From Terribacillus saccharophilus (GTDB lineage: Bacteria; Bacillota; Bacilli; Bacillales; Amphibacillaceae): a DNA stretch of 64,000 nucleotides. The stretch is from positions 124,001 to 188,000 of the forward strand of contig NZ_NPBJ01000021.1 of NCBI RefSeq assembly GCF_002272075.1, in the 5' to 3' direction. Position numbers and translations under genes: made by a program. A model generated the notes under the pieces. The model saw only the letters and a program-made list of their open reading frames with translations. It did not search any database and was not told the DNA's origin. This document shows positions 18,827 to 28,237 of the stretch, one piece after another (within the stretch, counting starts at the first letter, position 1; each line of letters opens with the position of its first letter).

Positions 18827-18985
18827 CTAGAAGTTTAAATAGCAGAAATAATCTGCTACTCCAGACGAGCAGAAGGGATGTGCATAGTGACGGACGGCTT
18901 TTTCATCATCGTGTTTGTCAACATAATCATCATCCCTTTCTGCGTCCGGCTTTACCGTTCGCTCTGATTTGTTTATATGATACAT
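18827..18985 (-). CDS. Candidate small protein, 52 residues
   Basis: Not recognised. The frame encodes an acidic/basic N-terminal half (DAERDDDYVDKHDDEK) and an aromatic and cysteine-containing end (AHPFCSSGVADYFCYLNF). Its stop codon is followed at once by a terminator hairpin with a T-run, which is the best argument that it is expressed. Against it, no Shine-Dalgarno sequence precedes the only in-frame ATG, and a candidate promoter (TTTACA/TATCAT) overlaps that ATG. A 22-codon frame starting near 18917 with AAAGGG upstream is an alternative product, or the unit could be a non-coding RNA. Confidence 0.35.
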   Translation of the reverse strand: MYHINKSERTVKPDAERDDDYVDKHDDEKAVRHYAHPFCSSGVADYFCYLNF

Positions 18986-19039
18986 GATATTGGCTATATT
19001 TGTAAAGCCTATTATTACTTGAGGAAAGGAGGTCAGTAT

Positions 19040-20227
19040 ATGTATATCTTTTTCCTCCTGCTGGCTCTCCTGTTCCTCATAATAGTACTTGTATGGGTGG
19101 ACTTGTCGCTTGGCAGGAAGTACAGCAAAAGAAATGCAGTCAATCAGCTGGTCGGTCATAAGCATGCCTTTGTTTCCAAGTTCGATGACGGAGTCAACTT
19201 CTATGACGCGTTGATCCGTGACATAAAAGCTGCACAGATGTCAGTGGATATCCAGTTCTTTCTTGTAAAATGGGACAAACCTACACAGCAGTTGACAGAA
19301 TTACTGCAAAAACGAGCACAGGAAGGAATCAAAATCCGCTTCCTGCTGGACAGAATCGGCGGCTACCGCTTACCCCGAAAAGAACGAAAGCGTCTGCGCC
19401 AATCGGGTGTTATGCTCCGATTTGCTAATATTCCACGCTTTCCTTATTTCCTGTATAACCTGAACTTCCGTAACCACCGGAAAGTGACCATCATTGATCA
19501 GCGCAGTGTCTATATCGGAGGATTCAATATTGGAAAAGAATACTTGAGTAAGGAGCCACGTTTTGGTTTCTGGCGTGATTGCGTCGTCAAGCTCGAAGGT
19601 GAGGCAGTATACACATTTGTACAATTATTTGCCTCTGACTGGGGAGATCCATTTCACGTATTACCGAAACAATCTCCTGCACTTGATGGAGCGCAGATAG
19701 AGGTTGTTATTACAGAGTCAGCTGGCTACGAAGATTGGCTCCTGCACCAAATACATCATGCGAGGGAATACCTTTATATCGGCACACCTTACTGTGCTCC
19801 GACCAGACGTGTCGAGGCTGCCCTCAAACGAGCTTCAGAACGAGGTGTCGATGTCAGGCTGATGCTTCCTTCCAAAGTGGACCATTATGTTGTCAATCAA
19901 GTGTCTTTCCACTTTGCCCGACGTCTGCTGCAGCACGGCGTACGAATCAACTTGTATCAGAATGGATTTTATCATGCCAAAATCCTTCTTAGTGACGGAT
20001 TATGGTGTGCTGTCGGTTCTGCCAATCTGGATGGACGGAGTCTGCTAATTAATAAGGAGCTTACTGTGACTATCAGGGAGAACGACCTCTTTTATGCCCA
20101 GCTGCTTGCTCTTTGGAAAAAAGATGAACAATCAAGCATTGCAGCTTCAGTTAAGACTATACAAAAACGCCCATGGATTGCTAAGGTGACCGGTATCCTT
20201 TTTAGGCCATTGCGTAATTACCTATAG
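19040..20227 (+). CDS. ywjE: Minor cardiolipin synthase, phospholipase D family
   Basis: Predicted to join two phosphatidylglycerols into cardiolipin at the membrane. The 395-residue protein has one N-terminal membrane helix (MYIFFLLLALLFLIIVLVW) and two HKD motifs: NHRKVTIIDQ with YIGGFNIG, and YHAKILLSDG with GSANLDGRS. Full-size cardiolipin synthases have two N-terminal helices; the single helix and length match B. subtilis YwjE. AAGGAGGTC is 5 nt before the ATG; an upstream in-frame ATG at 18977 lacks this. Transcribed away from the RsgA paralog. Confidence 0.85.
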   Translation: MYIFFLLLALLFLIIVLVWVDLSLGRKYSKRNAVNQLVGHKHAFVSKFDDGVNFYDALIRDIKAAQMSVDIQFFLVKWDKPTQQLTELLQKRAQEGIKIRFLLDRIGGYRLPRKERKRLRQSGVMLRFANIPRFPYFLYNLNFRNHRKVTIIDQRSVYIGGFNIGKEYLSKEPRFGFWRDCVVKLEGEAVYTFVQLFASDWGDPFHVLPKQSPALDGAQIEVVITESAGYEDWLLHQIHHAREYLYIGTPYCAPTRRVEAALKRASERGVDVRLMLPSKVDHYVVNQVSFHFARRLLQHGVRINLYQNGFYHAKILLSDGLWCAVGSANLDGRSLLINKELTVTIRENDLFYAQLLALWKKDEQSSIAASVKTIQKRPWIAKVTGILFRPLRNYL

Positions 20228-20228
20228 A

Positions 20229-20262
20229 AAAAGCCCGCCAGCATTTCTGCTGACGGGCTTTT
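20229..20262. terminator. Bidirectional terminator between ywjE and argS
   Basis: AAAAGCCCG-C-CAGCA / TGCTG-A-CGGGCTTTT with a 4-nt loop; T-runs on both strands. Confidence 0.9.
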
Positions 20263-20268
20263 GTATTT

Positions 20269-21939
20269 TTACATTTTTTCTGGTGCTTCCACACTGATGA
20301 GACGCAGTGCATTTTTAATTGTGATACGAACAGACTTCATCAACGCGATCCGCGCTTTGGTTAGCTCTTCGTTATCTGGATTCAATACTTTCTCCGCATT
20401 ATAGAAGCTGTGGAGTGCAGAAGCCAGGTCAAAGCTATATTGCGTGATGCGGTGCGGCATGCGTTTTTCAGCCGCGTCTGCGACTACTTGCGGGAATTCT
20501 CCAAGACGTTTTAAAAGATCCAATTCTTTCTCTGCAGTCAGAAGACTCGCATCATATGAACCTTCTGTCTGGAATCCTTTTTCAGCAGCCTGCGCGAGCA
20601 TCGTGCTGATCCGGGCATATGCGTACTGCACATAGAAAACAGGGTTTTCGTTTGATTGTGATTTTGCCAAATCCATGTCGAAGTCAAGATGAGAGTCACT
20701 GGAACGCATAACGAAGAAGTAACGCATCGCATCGATGCCGACCTCTTCCATTAATTCACGCAGTGTAACTGCTTTTCCAGTACGTTTACTCATTTTCACC
20801 TTTTCGCCATTTTCGAACAGGTTGACCATCTGGATGATCGTAACTTCCAGTGTATCGGCGTCATAGCCTAGTGCTTGAATAGCAGCACGCATACGCGGGA
20901 TATAGCCATGGTGATCGGCTCCCCATACGTTGATTAGCTTGGAGAATCCACGATCCAGTTTTGTTTTATGATAGGCGATATCCGGAGTCAGATACGTATA
21001 GCTGCCATCTTGTTTAATAAGTACACGGTCTTTATCATCACCGAACTCTGTTGAACGGAACCAAACTGCTCCATCTTCTTCAAAGACATAGTCAGTTTTA
21101 CGAAGTGTCGCCAATGCCGTATCGATCTTTCCGTCTTGATACAAAGAAGTTTCTGAATACCACACGTCAAATGGAACACGGAAATCAGCAAGATCCTTCT
21201 CCAGCTTTTTGAGTTCATACGTCAATCCATATTGACGGAAGAAAGCAAGGCGTTCCTCTTCTGGCTTCGCTGCATAGCTGTCCCCATACTCTTCGGCAAG
21301 CTGTTTCCCGATACCAATGATGTCCTTACCATGATAGCCATCCTCCGGCATCTCGGCATCTTGTCCAAGCGCTTGCAGATAACGCGCCTGCACACTGCGG
21401 GCAAGGTTGTCGATCTGGTTACCAGCATCATTGATATAATATTCGCGTCCAACCTCATAGCCTGCTGCATCGAGGATGTTGCAAAGAGAATCCCCTACTG
21501 CTGCACCGCGGGCATGTCCAAGGTGCAAGTCACCGGTCGGGTTCGCCGAAACGAATTCAACTTGAACTTTCTCTCCTTTACCTGCGTCCGTGCGGCCAAA
21601 ATTATCGCCTGCTTCTAAAATAGTGGATACTAGTTCACCAAGATAGCTGTTACGCATGAAAAAGTTGATGAATCCTGGTCCGGCAATTTCAATCTTTTCT
21701 ACAGGTGCTTGATTATAATCAAAGTTATTCTGCAAGTCCTCTGCAATTGCACGAGGTGCTTTTTTTGCAACACGAGCAAGCTGCATCGCAATATTCGTTG
21801 CATAATCGCCATGCGCTTTATCTTTCGGCTGCTCTAAAACGATAGCCGGAATTGTTTCTTTATCAGCTAAGCCAGCCTTTAAAACAGCATCCTGGATCGC
21901 CGTTTTTAATTTTTGTTCTGTTTGTTGTACGATATTCAT
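20269..21939 (-). CDS. argS: Arginyl-tRNA synthetase
   Basis: Charges tRNA-Arg. The 556-residue class I synthetase has the N-terminal additional domain (about 1-105), the HIGH-type motif HLGHARG after [10 protein letters not shown], the KMSKR-type motif VKMSKRTGK, and a C-terminal helical anticodon-binding domain. Its start overlaps the ywiB stop by 4 nt (ATGA), so the two are translationally coupled, as in B. subtilis. Confidence 0.97.
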   Translation of the reverse strand: MNIVQQTEQKLKTAIQDAVLKAGLADKETIPAIVLEQPKDKAHGDYATNIAMQLARVAKKAPRAIAEDLQNNFDYNQAPVEKIEIAGPGFINFFMRNSYLGELVSTILEAGDNFGRTDAGKGEKVQVEFVSANPTGDLHLGHARGAAVGDSLCNILDAAGYEVGREYYINDAGNQIDNLARSVQARYLQALGQDAEMPEDGYHGKDIIGIGKQLAEEYGDSYAAKPEEERLAFFRQYGLTYELKKLEKDLADFRVPFDVWYSETSLYQDGKIDTALATLRKTDYVFEEDGAVWFRSTEFGDDKDRVLIKQDGSYTYLTPDIAYHKTKLDRGFSKLINVWGADHHGYIPRMRAAIQALGYDADTLEVTIIQMVNLFENGEKVKMSKRTGKAVTLRELMEEVGIDAMRYFFVMRSSDSHLDFDMDLAKSQSNENPVFYVQYAYARISTMLAQAAEKGFQTEGSYDASLLTAEKELDLLKRLGEFPQVVADAAEKRMPHRITQYSFDLASALHSFYNAEKVLNPDNEELTKARIALMKSVRITIKNALRLISVEAPEKM

Positions 21940-22376
21940 CCGTTACTCTCCTCCTGCACACGCAACGTCAGTGCATGTCTTCTAGACTGCGCCTGATTTA
22001 AAGTTACTGTATAGCTTATCGTAAGTTCCGCCGGGCTGCCAGTTGCCAGCGGCGAGAACGTCATCGCGTGTGTGCTTGTTTCCATATGCATTGTACCATA
22101 AGGATGGCGGTATACGTTCTCTGTCGGCTGATTCTTTATGAAAACTTGCTTCATTTCAAATCCGCCTGAGCGTTTGATACTCACCTTATCAGCTATGATG
22201 GTAATCAACGTCTTCGTTTCTCCGACTTCTTCGGATTCCTCGGTGAAATGGACGACTGTCAATCCCCCATTTGCGGAATAGGTACCGGCTGCCCGTAAAG
22301 TTGTGTATTCGGTGTCGTCTTCCTCCGTTATTGCCGTATTCATCTCGATCCATACCGGAATTTTTGTCTGGCGCAT
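21936..22376 (-). CDS. ywiB: DUF1934 family protein YwiB
   Basis: The 146-residue protein belongs to a conserved Bacillaceae family of unknown function. It is predicted to be an all-beta, calycin-like barrel: repeated amphipathic strands such as [23 protein letters not shown] and [10 protein letters not shown], with no signal peptide. It is always found just before argS, suggesting a small-molecule or translation-linked role, but no activity is established. The end overlaps argS by 4 nt. Confidence 0.88.
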   Translation of the reverse strand: MRQTKIPVWIEMNTAITEEDDTEYTTLRAAGTYSANGGLTVVHFTEESEEVGETKTLITIIADKVSIKRSGGFEMKQVFIKNQPTENVYRHPYGTMHMETSTHAMTFSPLATGSPAELTISYTVTLNQAQSRRHALTLRVQEESNG

Positions 22377-22396
22377 GCAGCTTTCCCCTTTCAGTA

Positions 22397-22421
22397 AGAA
22401 AAACGCTCCCCACGGAAGCGT
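22397..22421 (-). terminator. Terminator between speE and ywiB
   Basis: Short stem ACGCT / AGCGT (22403-22421 with inner G-C pairs), followed on the minus strand by TTTTTC, 11 nt after the speE stop. Confidence 0.6.
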
Positions 22422-22431
22422 CTCTCCATTT

Positions 22432-23259
22432 TTATTTCAATAAGTCCTGTACGAATTTCGGCAGGACAAAAGCAGCCTTGTGCAGCTCTGGTGTATAGTA
22501 TTTTGTTTCGATTGGCTGGAACTGTTCTTCCTTCACTTCTTTCGGATGATGCACCTTGCTGCCCAACGTGAACGTCCATAGACCACTTGGATAAGTAGGG
22601 ATATTCGCCGTGTATAGCTCTGTTACCGGGAAGATCTCCTTCACATCTTTGTACACTTGTGAAATCAAGTCAGCTTTGAACCACGGATTGTCTGTCTGCG
22701 CAACGAACAAGCCATTCTCTTTGAGCGCTTTTGCAATCCCAGCATAGAAGCCTTTCGTGAATAAGTTAACTGCTGGTCCTACTGGTTCTGTCGAATCAAC
22801 CATAATGACGTCATAAGCGTTCTCACTTTCAGCTATATGCATGAAACCGTCACCGACGCGCACATCTGCACGAGGATCATCCATTTTACCTGCGATGGAA
22901 GGCAAGAACTTCTTGGAATACTCGATAACTTTGCCGTCGATATCAACAAGCGTCGCTTTTTTCACTTTGTCATGCTTGAGTACTTCACGGATAACACCGC
23001 CGTCTCCTCCGCCTACAATCAGCACGTTCTCAGGATTCGGGTGCGTGAACAATGGCACATGCGCTACCATCTCGTGATAGACGAACTCATCACGCTCTGT
23101 CGTCATAACCATGCCGTCCAATGTCAGCATATTACCCCATTCTTCGGTCTCGAGTATGTCCAATTTCTGAAAATCAGTCTGCTCACTATGAAGGGAACGC
23201 TTCACTTTTGCTGTGATACCAAAGCTATCTGTCTGCTTTTCTGTATACCAAAGTTCCAT
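22432..23259 (-). CDS. speE: Spermidine synthase
   Basis: Transfers aminopropyl from decarboxylated SAM to putrescine. The 275-residue protein has an N-terminal beta-hairpin domain ([11 protein letters not shown]) and a Rossmann domain. Visible motifs are [19 protein letters not shown] (dcSAM loop), [19 protein letters not shown] and [13 protein letters not shown] with the catalytic aspartate. In B. subtilis speE is followed by the agmatinase gene speB; here it is followed by a terminator and ywiB, with no speB in the window. Confidence 0.95.
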   Translation of the reverse strand: MELWYTEKQTDSFGITAKVKRSLHSEQTDFQKLDILETEEWGNMLTLDGMVMTTERDEFVYHEMVAHVPLFTHPNPENVLIVGGGDGGVIREVLKHDKVKKATLVDIDGKVIEYSKKFLPSIAGKMDDPRADVRVGDGFMHIAESENAYDVIMVDSTEPVGPAVNLFTKGFYAGIAKALKENGLFVAQTDNPWFKADLISQVYKDVKEIFPVTELYTANIPTYPSGLWTFTLGSKVHHPKEVKEEQFQPIETKYYTPELHKAAFVLPKFVQDLLK

Positions 23260-23443
23260 TAGCTGTCAAAACTCCTCTATGTGTAGAATCCTATATCATC
23301 TCGCAACTAGTGTTGGTCATTTTTATAGCTTTAAACAATCAAATTATAGAGAAAATCCGAAAAAAAGCAACCCTTTCCGATGTTTATTATCCTACTATAA
23401 GCCGATACTGTTTTTGACACCATGAAGGAAGCAGGCGATAGAT

Positions 23444-25477
23444 TTGATTCGGATTCCGATAGCCAGTTGGCAGAAGTGGCTCCGGCCAAAAAGGCTGGCA
23501 GCCGTCATTCTCGGAGGCGTGATTACTGCCATCGGCGGACTGCTCCTCATCTGTTATCTGATGGGGCCTCCTCCGATGACAAATAAATGGAGTACGACAT
23601 TTTATGCGAATGACAGCACAATCCTCGGTGAACAGTACGGCAACACACAAAAACGCTGGATAGCCTTGGATGAAGTCTCTCCTCACTTGATCCATGCAAC
23701 TATTCTGGCAGAGGACAAGAACTTCTACAAGCATCATGGTTTTGCCTGGAAACGTATATTCGCTGCCGCCCTGCAGGACATCAAGGCTGGTGCCAAGGTT
23801 GAAGGAGCCAGCACCATTACCCAGCAATATGCCAAGAATCTTTACTTAACGAATGATAAGACGTGGGCACGAAAATTCAAGGAAGCAATATACAGTATCC
23901 GCTTAGAGATGTTTTATTCGAAGGATGAAATATTGGAAGGATATCTTAATACGATTTATTACGGGCATGGGATGTACGGTATCCAGGCAGCGAGCGATTA
24001 TTATATGGATAAAGATCCTGGCAGTTTAACAGCTGCTGAAGCGGCACTGCTTGCCGGTATACCAAAAGGGCCCTCCTACTACTCCCCTTTTCAAAATAAA
24101 GAGCTTGCCGATGAAAGGCAGGAATATATTTACGGACTGCTGCAGAATGAAGGTTACATCACTGAACCCGAATCGCTTCCAGCTGTGTCGCTCTCAACAG
24201 AGCAGGAACGGGAAACAGTCAGACGTGCCGGTTACTTCCAGGATTATATTACAGACGAACTAGCCGATGTTCTGGAGATGGACGAGGATCAAGCTGCAAC
24301 AGCTGGGTACCACGTCTATACAACGATGGATTCTGATCAGCAGCTTAAATTAGAAACACAAATAGCAGATACGATTCCGGCTGATACAGAACTGCAGACA
24401 GGAGCAATTGCTATAGATCCAGATACTGGTGCAATCACAGCTATGGTCGGCGGAACTGATTACAAAGCGAGTACGTATAACAGAGCTACTACTTCTAAAC
24501 GTATGCCAGGCTCCGCATTTAAGCCTTTTGTTTATTACACAGCCCTGAAAAACGGTTTTACACCGATGACACAGTTAAGAAGCGAAGAGACGACCTTTGA
24601 ACTGCCGGATGGCGGAGAATATGCACCTGGTAATTTTCATGGCTATTATGCAAATGATGAAATCACAATGGTAGAAGCTATCGCGATGTCGGATAATATT
24701 TATGCAGTGAAAACGAATTTAATGGTTGGTGCAGAAAAGATTGCTGCAGATGCCAAGAAGCTCGGTATCACAAGTGAATTACAAGCAGTTCCATCCCTCG
24801 CTCTTGGAACTTCGCCGGTGTCTGTCGAAGAGATGGGTGTTGCCTACAGCCGGATAGCAAATGGCGGTAAACAGGTTGAAAGCTATACAATTGAAAAAAT
24901 CGTCGATCGAAACGGTAGGACTATCTATACTCATAAACCGCAGAAAATCAAAAGCAAGCTGGATAAAAAAAGATTGTTCGTACTCACCGATTTGATGACA
25001 GGTATGTTCGATGACTCGCTTAGCAGCTATATGCGTGTCACAGGTGCCTCAATCAAGGATCAGCTAAGCCGGCCATATGCAGGAAAATCCGGTACAACAA
25101 CGACTGATAGCTGGATGGTTGGTTTCAGTCCTGACTTGGTGACTGCCGTCTGGACTGGCTATGATAATAACCGCTCCATGGAGAAAGTAAAGGAGCTTGC
25201 ATACAGCAAAGAGATTTGGGCCGGATTTATGGAAGCGGCGCATCAGGGCGAACCAATCAAAGCATTCCGGCCTCCTGCCGGCGTTCGAGGTATGTTTGTG
25301 GATCCTGATTCCGGCTTTCTTTCCACGTCATATTGCGAAAAGCGCCGATTCACTTATTTTGTACGAGGTACAGAACCTAAGCTATACTGCCGACCTGATT
25401 TAGATGAGTTCCCTCTCCAGCCCGATCAGGAAGAACCGATGAACAGACGCAAACGCTGGTTTGATTGGTTGTTTTAA
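23444..25477 (+). CDS. pbpG: Class A penicillin-binding protein, PbpG type
   Basis: Bifunctional peptidoglycan synthase anchored in the membrane. The 677-residue protein has a cytoplasmic N-terminus and one membrane helix (about 17-40). The GT51 glycosyltransferase follows with EDKNFYKHHGF and GASTITQQYAKNL. The transpeptidase has SxxK in PGSAFKPFVYY, the SDN triad and KSG at KSGTTTTDSWMVG. The start is a TTG with a weak upstream site, so the exact N-terminus is uncertain. PbpG of B. subtilis is forespore-specific and acts in spore cortex synthesis; position beside speE and ywhD supports this assignment. Confidence 0.9.
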   Translation: MIRIPIASWQKWLRPKRLAAVILGGVITAIGGLLLICYLMGPPPMTNKWSTTFYANDSTILGEQYGNTQKRWIALDEVSPHLIHATILAEDKNFYKHHGFAWKRIFAAALQDIKAGAKVEGASTITQQYAKNLYLTNDKTWARKFKEAIYSIRLEMFYSKDEILEGYLNTIYYGHGMYGIQAASDYYMDKDPGSLTAAEAALLAGIPKGPSYYSPFQNKELADERQEYIYGLLQNEGYITEPESLPAVSLSTEQERETVRRAGYFQDYITDELADVLEMDEDQAATAGYHVYTTMDSDQQLKLETQIADTIPADTELQTGAIAIDPDTGAITAMVGGTDYKASTYNRATTSKRMPGSAFKPFVYYTALKNGFTPMTQLRSEETTFELPDGGEYAPGNFHGYYANDEITMVEAIAMSDNIYAVKTNLMVGAEKIAADAKKLGITSELQAVPSLALGTSPVSVEEMGVAYSRIANGGKQVESYTIEKIVDRNGRTIYTHKPQKIKSKLDKKRLFVLTDLMTGMFDDSLSSYMRVTGASIKDQLSRPYAGKSGTTTTDSWMVGFSPDLVTAVWTGYDNNRSMEKVKELAYSKEIWAGFMEAAHQGEPIKAFRPPAGVRGMFVDPDSGFLSTSYCEKRRFTYFVRGTEPKLYCRPDLDEFPLQPDQEEPMNRRKRWFDWLF

Positions 25478-25480
25478 TAA

Positions 25481-25515
25481 AAAAGCCGCTATCCCTTTTT
25501 GGGAAAGCGGCTTTT
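25481..25515. terminator. Bidirectional terminator between pbpG and ywhD
   Basis: AAAAGCCGCT-AT-CCC / GGG-AA-AGCGGCTTTT hairpin with T-runs on both strands. Confidence 0.9.
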
Positions 25516-25518
25516 GAT

Positions 25519-26019
25519 TTATTGCAATTGATTTTCTAAATCCTTTGGCGACCTGCTCCAGAATTCCGGCTTGTATTCCTTAAGGAAATCCAGCAGCAAT
25601 TCCTTCGATAGTTCATCCATATGATCGAGCACATACTTGCCTTTCATAGACTGCTCCATATGTTTCACATGCTCAGGCATCGACTTGTAGGCAATACGAT
25701 TCGGCCGATCAACAAGAATTTCGCTGGCAGCAGCTCCAAAGTAATAAGGGCCATCGCCGCCATTTTGCACCGTCACCCAGACAATCCAATATAGCTTTCC
25801 ATCTTGTACCTTTTCCTTCTCATGCTGAAAACGCACACGTCTTTCCACTTGACTGCGAGCATGCATCGCCGCCATATCAACATACGCCATTTTCTCATTC
25901 GGATCAACAATGACAGGACTCATATTCTCGAGACTGATCGAACCTACGCCGTATCCGCCATGACCGTCTGTAGAATCATCCTTCATGATCGTGAAAGCAT
26001 TATTCTTCTTCTTTTCCAC
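25519..26019 (-). CDS. ywhD: YwhD family protein
   Basis: The 166-residue cytosolic protein is of unknown function and conserved in Bacillaceae next to pbpG. It has the opening AFTIMKDDSTDGHGGYGVGSISLENMSPVI, a central WIVWVTVQNGGDGPYYFGAAASE segment and a helical C-terminal third (MEQSMKGKYVLDHMDELSKELLLDFLKEY, given here as its two halves around MDEL). No enzymatic motif is recognised. Confidence 0.85.
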   Translation of the reverse strand: MEKKKNNAFTIMKDDSTDGHGGYGVGSISLENMSPVIVDPNEKMAYVDMAAMHARSQVERRVRFQHEKEKVQDGKLYWIVWVTVQNGGDGPYYFGAAASEILVDRPNRIAYKSMPEHVKHMEQSMKGKYVLDHMDELSKELLLDFLKEYKPEFWSRSPKDLENQLQ

Positions 26020-26068
26020 GTTTACCGCTCCCTCGACTTTTGCTTCTATAGTAGCATGTGTCGGATTA

Positions 26069-28024
26069 TTACTTCAATTCAATTGTTTTATCATGGAAAC
26101 GGAAAGCATCAGATGATGCAGTCAGACCAGCAGCTGCTTCGGCCAGATAAGTTTCTGGGTTCTTTTCTTTCTTCGGAAGGTTAAGCCCTAATCTTCTTAA
26201 CTCAACCTCTTTCAATCCATCCACCATTAGTTGGATACAGCCAATCAATAGCAGGTATGCCAGTAAGATACTAACTGTATAAAAACCCTGCCCAGTCATT
26301 AACATATAGCGGAGGAAGGAGATCTGCGACGACCATTCACTAGTGGCTGGAGAAGCGGAGAAACCCTCTTCCCCAGCAACTGTACCGCCGAAATATAACT
26401 GAAACACGCCCAAATGAATAAATAAGACTATTACTTGAAGTGTTTGCTGTCCGAAAAGGATATAACACCTGATTTTGATTTGCGGCCACACATGTTTTCT
26501 TAACAGCTGCAAGCGGCTCGCACCTAAGACAACACCGCTTGTTACATAAGAACTTGATAGGGATTGCTGTATTTCTTTTCCTAACAGAATGGTGGTTAAC
26601 GGCAGTACTAACAGGAGTAGAATGACAATTTGCCAGATGATCTTCTCTGGGAAGGACATTAACGAGCCTGGAGCGATAATTGGCATCAATAGCATTATTG
26701 CTAACAGAGACTGCGGTACATAATGCAATCCATCCGCCAACTGGTCAAGAAACTTCCGGACTCTTGCGGGCATAAGCAGGACGTATGGAATGGCAAGCAT
26801 GAACCCACAGCCTATCCGCAACGCTGCGACCAACAAAGCGAATCCGATTGTAAACTTTGCTCCTGCTATCAGCAGATCATCCAAATGCCTGCCCAGCCTA
26901 TCCGTTCCCAGCCAATAGTCTTCTCCTGGTCCGAACGGTGCTTTCTGTACCATATTACCTGCATCATCATATTGATATTGATCTACCTGGATAATCGGAT
27001 CCGCCACCAGTGTATAAATACAGCTTCCGATAAACAACAAGGCAACCAATACAAAACCTGCCATAAATTTTTTATTGCGATAAATCTTTTGTTTGTGTGA
27101 AGCACCAGAATAAAATATTCTGCTTCCTTTGCCCCTTGATCCAACGAGCGGAGCCGCTTTCCATGCAGGTGCAGAGGAGTTTTGGGACTTTTCCCCAAAG
27201 ATCATCTCTGCAATGGAATAGATGAAATAAAATGGTACGAAAAATGCCGCTAAGATTAAGAAGAAAACGACACTCTGCACTGGCTGCAGCATCTCTTTCA
27301 AAATACTTGTAATACCATACAAATTCATTAAATATTCAATGGCTGGCAGTGCTGAGAGCGTAGCCCAAGTAATAACCTTTGTATGTAAGAAAGCAGATGG
27401 CAGTATATTCGGCAGGACGTGACGGAATAGGATAGCCTCTCTTCCCACTCCCTTGCTTTTTGCCAATAGCACGTAGTCCTTTTGCTGCTCCTCTTCCAGC
27501 ATAGACAGTACGAATCGGTAGAAGGTTACAAAAGGGAGAATTGCCAGTATTAAAATCGGCAAAACATAGATTTCTTCTTGTCCTGCAGAGCTGAAACGGA
27601 ATAATAGCAGTCCAAATTGTTTATAGAAGAAAACAATGAATAATTGGATACCGAAAGCTAAAATGACATCCGGGATGGATTCAAATAAATAACCCAGCCT
27701 TTTAAATGGAAATACGACTTTGTTTGGCAGCAGACACGAAGCTACTGCAAACAGTAATCCTCCTATAAAACCTGTCAGCAATGCTCCTATCAGGATTGTC
27801 ATAGAATAAGTCATCGCAGGAGCAAGGTAATCAAATAATGGATACACCCTTCCATACCCTTGGTCATACACCCATCGGGAAGGGTCAAGTATTTGCCCAG
27901 TTAAAGCGGCAACCGCACTGAAATATCCTGATGAATCTGATATGAATATTGATGGGATACAGCTTATCAGGACAAGTCCAACCAAACCAGCAAACAAATA
28001 TCCTACAAAAGAGACAGCTCGCAT
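26069..28024 (-). CDS. Fused oligopeptide-type ABC transporter permease (OppB-OppC in one chain)
   Basis: The 651-residue protein contains two binding-protein-dependent permease domains. The N-terminal half (about 1-295) is DppB/OppB-like, with an EAA loop LLAKSKGVGREAILFRHVLP. A polar linker of about 40 residues follows. The C-terminal half (about 330-610) is DppC/OppC-like, with the typical FGPGEDYWLGTDRLGRHLDD entry segment and a second EAA loop VLGASRLQLLRKHVWPQI. About twelve membrane segments. Such permeases are normally two separate proteins. No ATPase or substrate-binding protein is adjacent, so its partners must be encoded elsewhere. The substrate is unknown, and the upstream region contains TGTAC palindromes. 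Confidence 0.85.
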   Translation of the reverse strand: MRAVSFVGYLFAGLVGLVLISCIPSIFISDSSGYFSAVAALTGQILDPSRWVYDQGYGRVYPLFDYLAPAMTYSMTILIGALLTGFIGGLLFAVASCLLPNKVVFPFKRLGYLFESIPDVILAFGIQLFIVFFYKQFGLLLFRFSSAGQEEIYVLPILILAILPFVTFYRFVLSMLEEEQQKDYVLLAKSKGVGREAILFRHVLPNILPSAFLHTKVITWATLSALPAIEYLMNLYGITSILKEMLQPVQSVVFFLILAAFFVPFYFIYSIAEMIFGEKSQNSSAPAWKAAPLVGSRGKGSRIFYSGASHKQKIYRNKKFMAGFVLVALLFIGSCIYTLVADPIIQVDQYQYDDAGNMVQKAPFGPGEDYWLGTDRLGRHLDDLLIAGAKFTIGFALLVAALRIGCGFMLAIPYVLLMPARVRKFLDQLADGLHYVPQSLLAIMLLMPIIAPGSLMSFPEKIIWQIVILLLLVLPLTTILLGKEIQQSLSSSYVTSGVVLGASRLQLLRKHVWPQIKIRCYILFGQQTLQVIVLFIHLGVFQLYFGGTVAGEEGFSASPATSEWSSQISFLRYMLMTGQGFYTVSILLAYLLLIGCIQLMVDGLKEVELRRLGLNLPKKEKNPETYLAEAAAGLTASSDAFRFHDKTIELK

Positions 28025-28075
28025 TTCATTCCACTCTTCTTCCCTATTACAAATTAGATTACGTCCTCAATTTTC

Positions 28076-28174
28076 TATTATATTATAATATAATATTCTG
28101 TTAATTATATACAAAAATGTAAGTTTACTAAATAGAAATGTACATGTCTTTGCAGACTAAAATGTACAGTACAT
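28076..28174. promoter_or_regulatory. Palindrome cluster upstream of the fused permease
   Basis: A perfect 20-bp AT palindrome at 28076-28095 is followed by GTAAGTTTAC (28119-28128), ATGTACAT (28138-28145) and ATGTACAGTACAT (28162-28174). Could be operators; no regulator is adjacent. Confidence 0.45.
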
Positions 28175-28200
28175 AGCATATTGATATTACTAGTATAAAT

Positions 28201-28237
28201 AAAAGAGCGAAGGATCACGTGGATCCTTCGCTCTTTT
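28201..28237 (-). terminator. Terminator after ywgA
   Basis: Perfect 16-bp stem AAAAGAGCGAAGGATC / GATCCTTCGCTCTTTT with a 5-nt loop, directly after the ywgA stop. Confidence 0.92.

Noticed and set aside
23422-23530. ATG frame overlapping the pbpG start in another frame
   Set aside because: Short, ends inside pbpG, product Arg/Ser-rich without family features; only the TTG frame gives a PBP membrane anchor.
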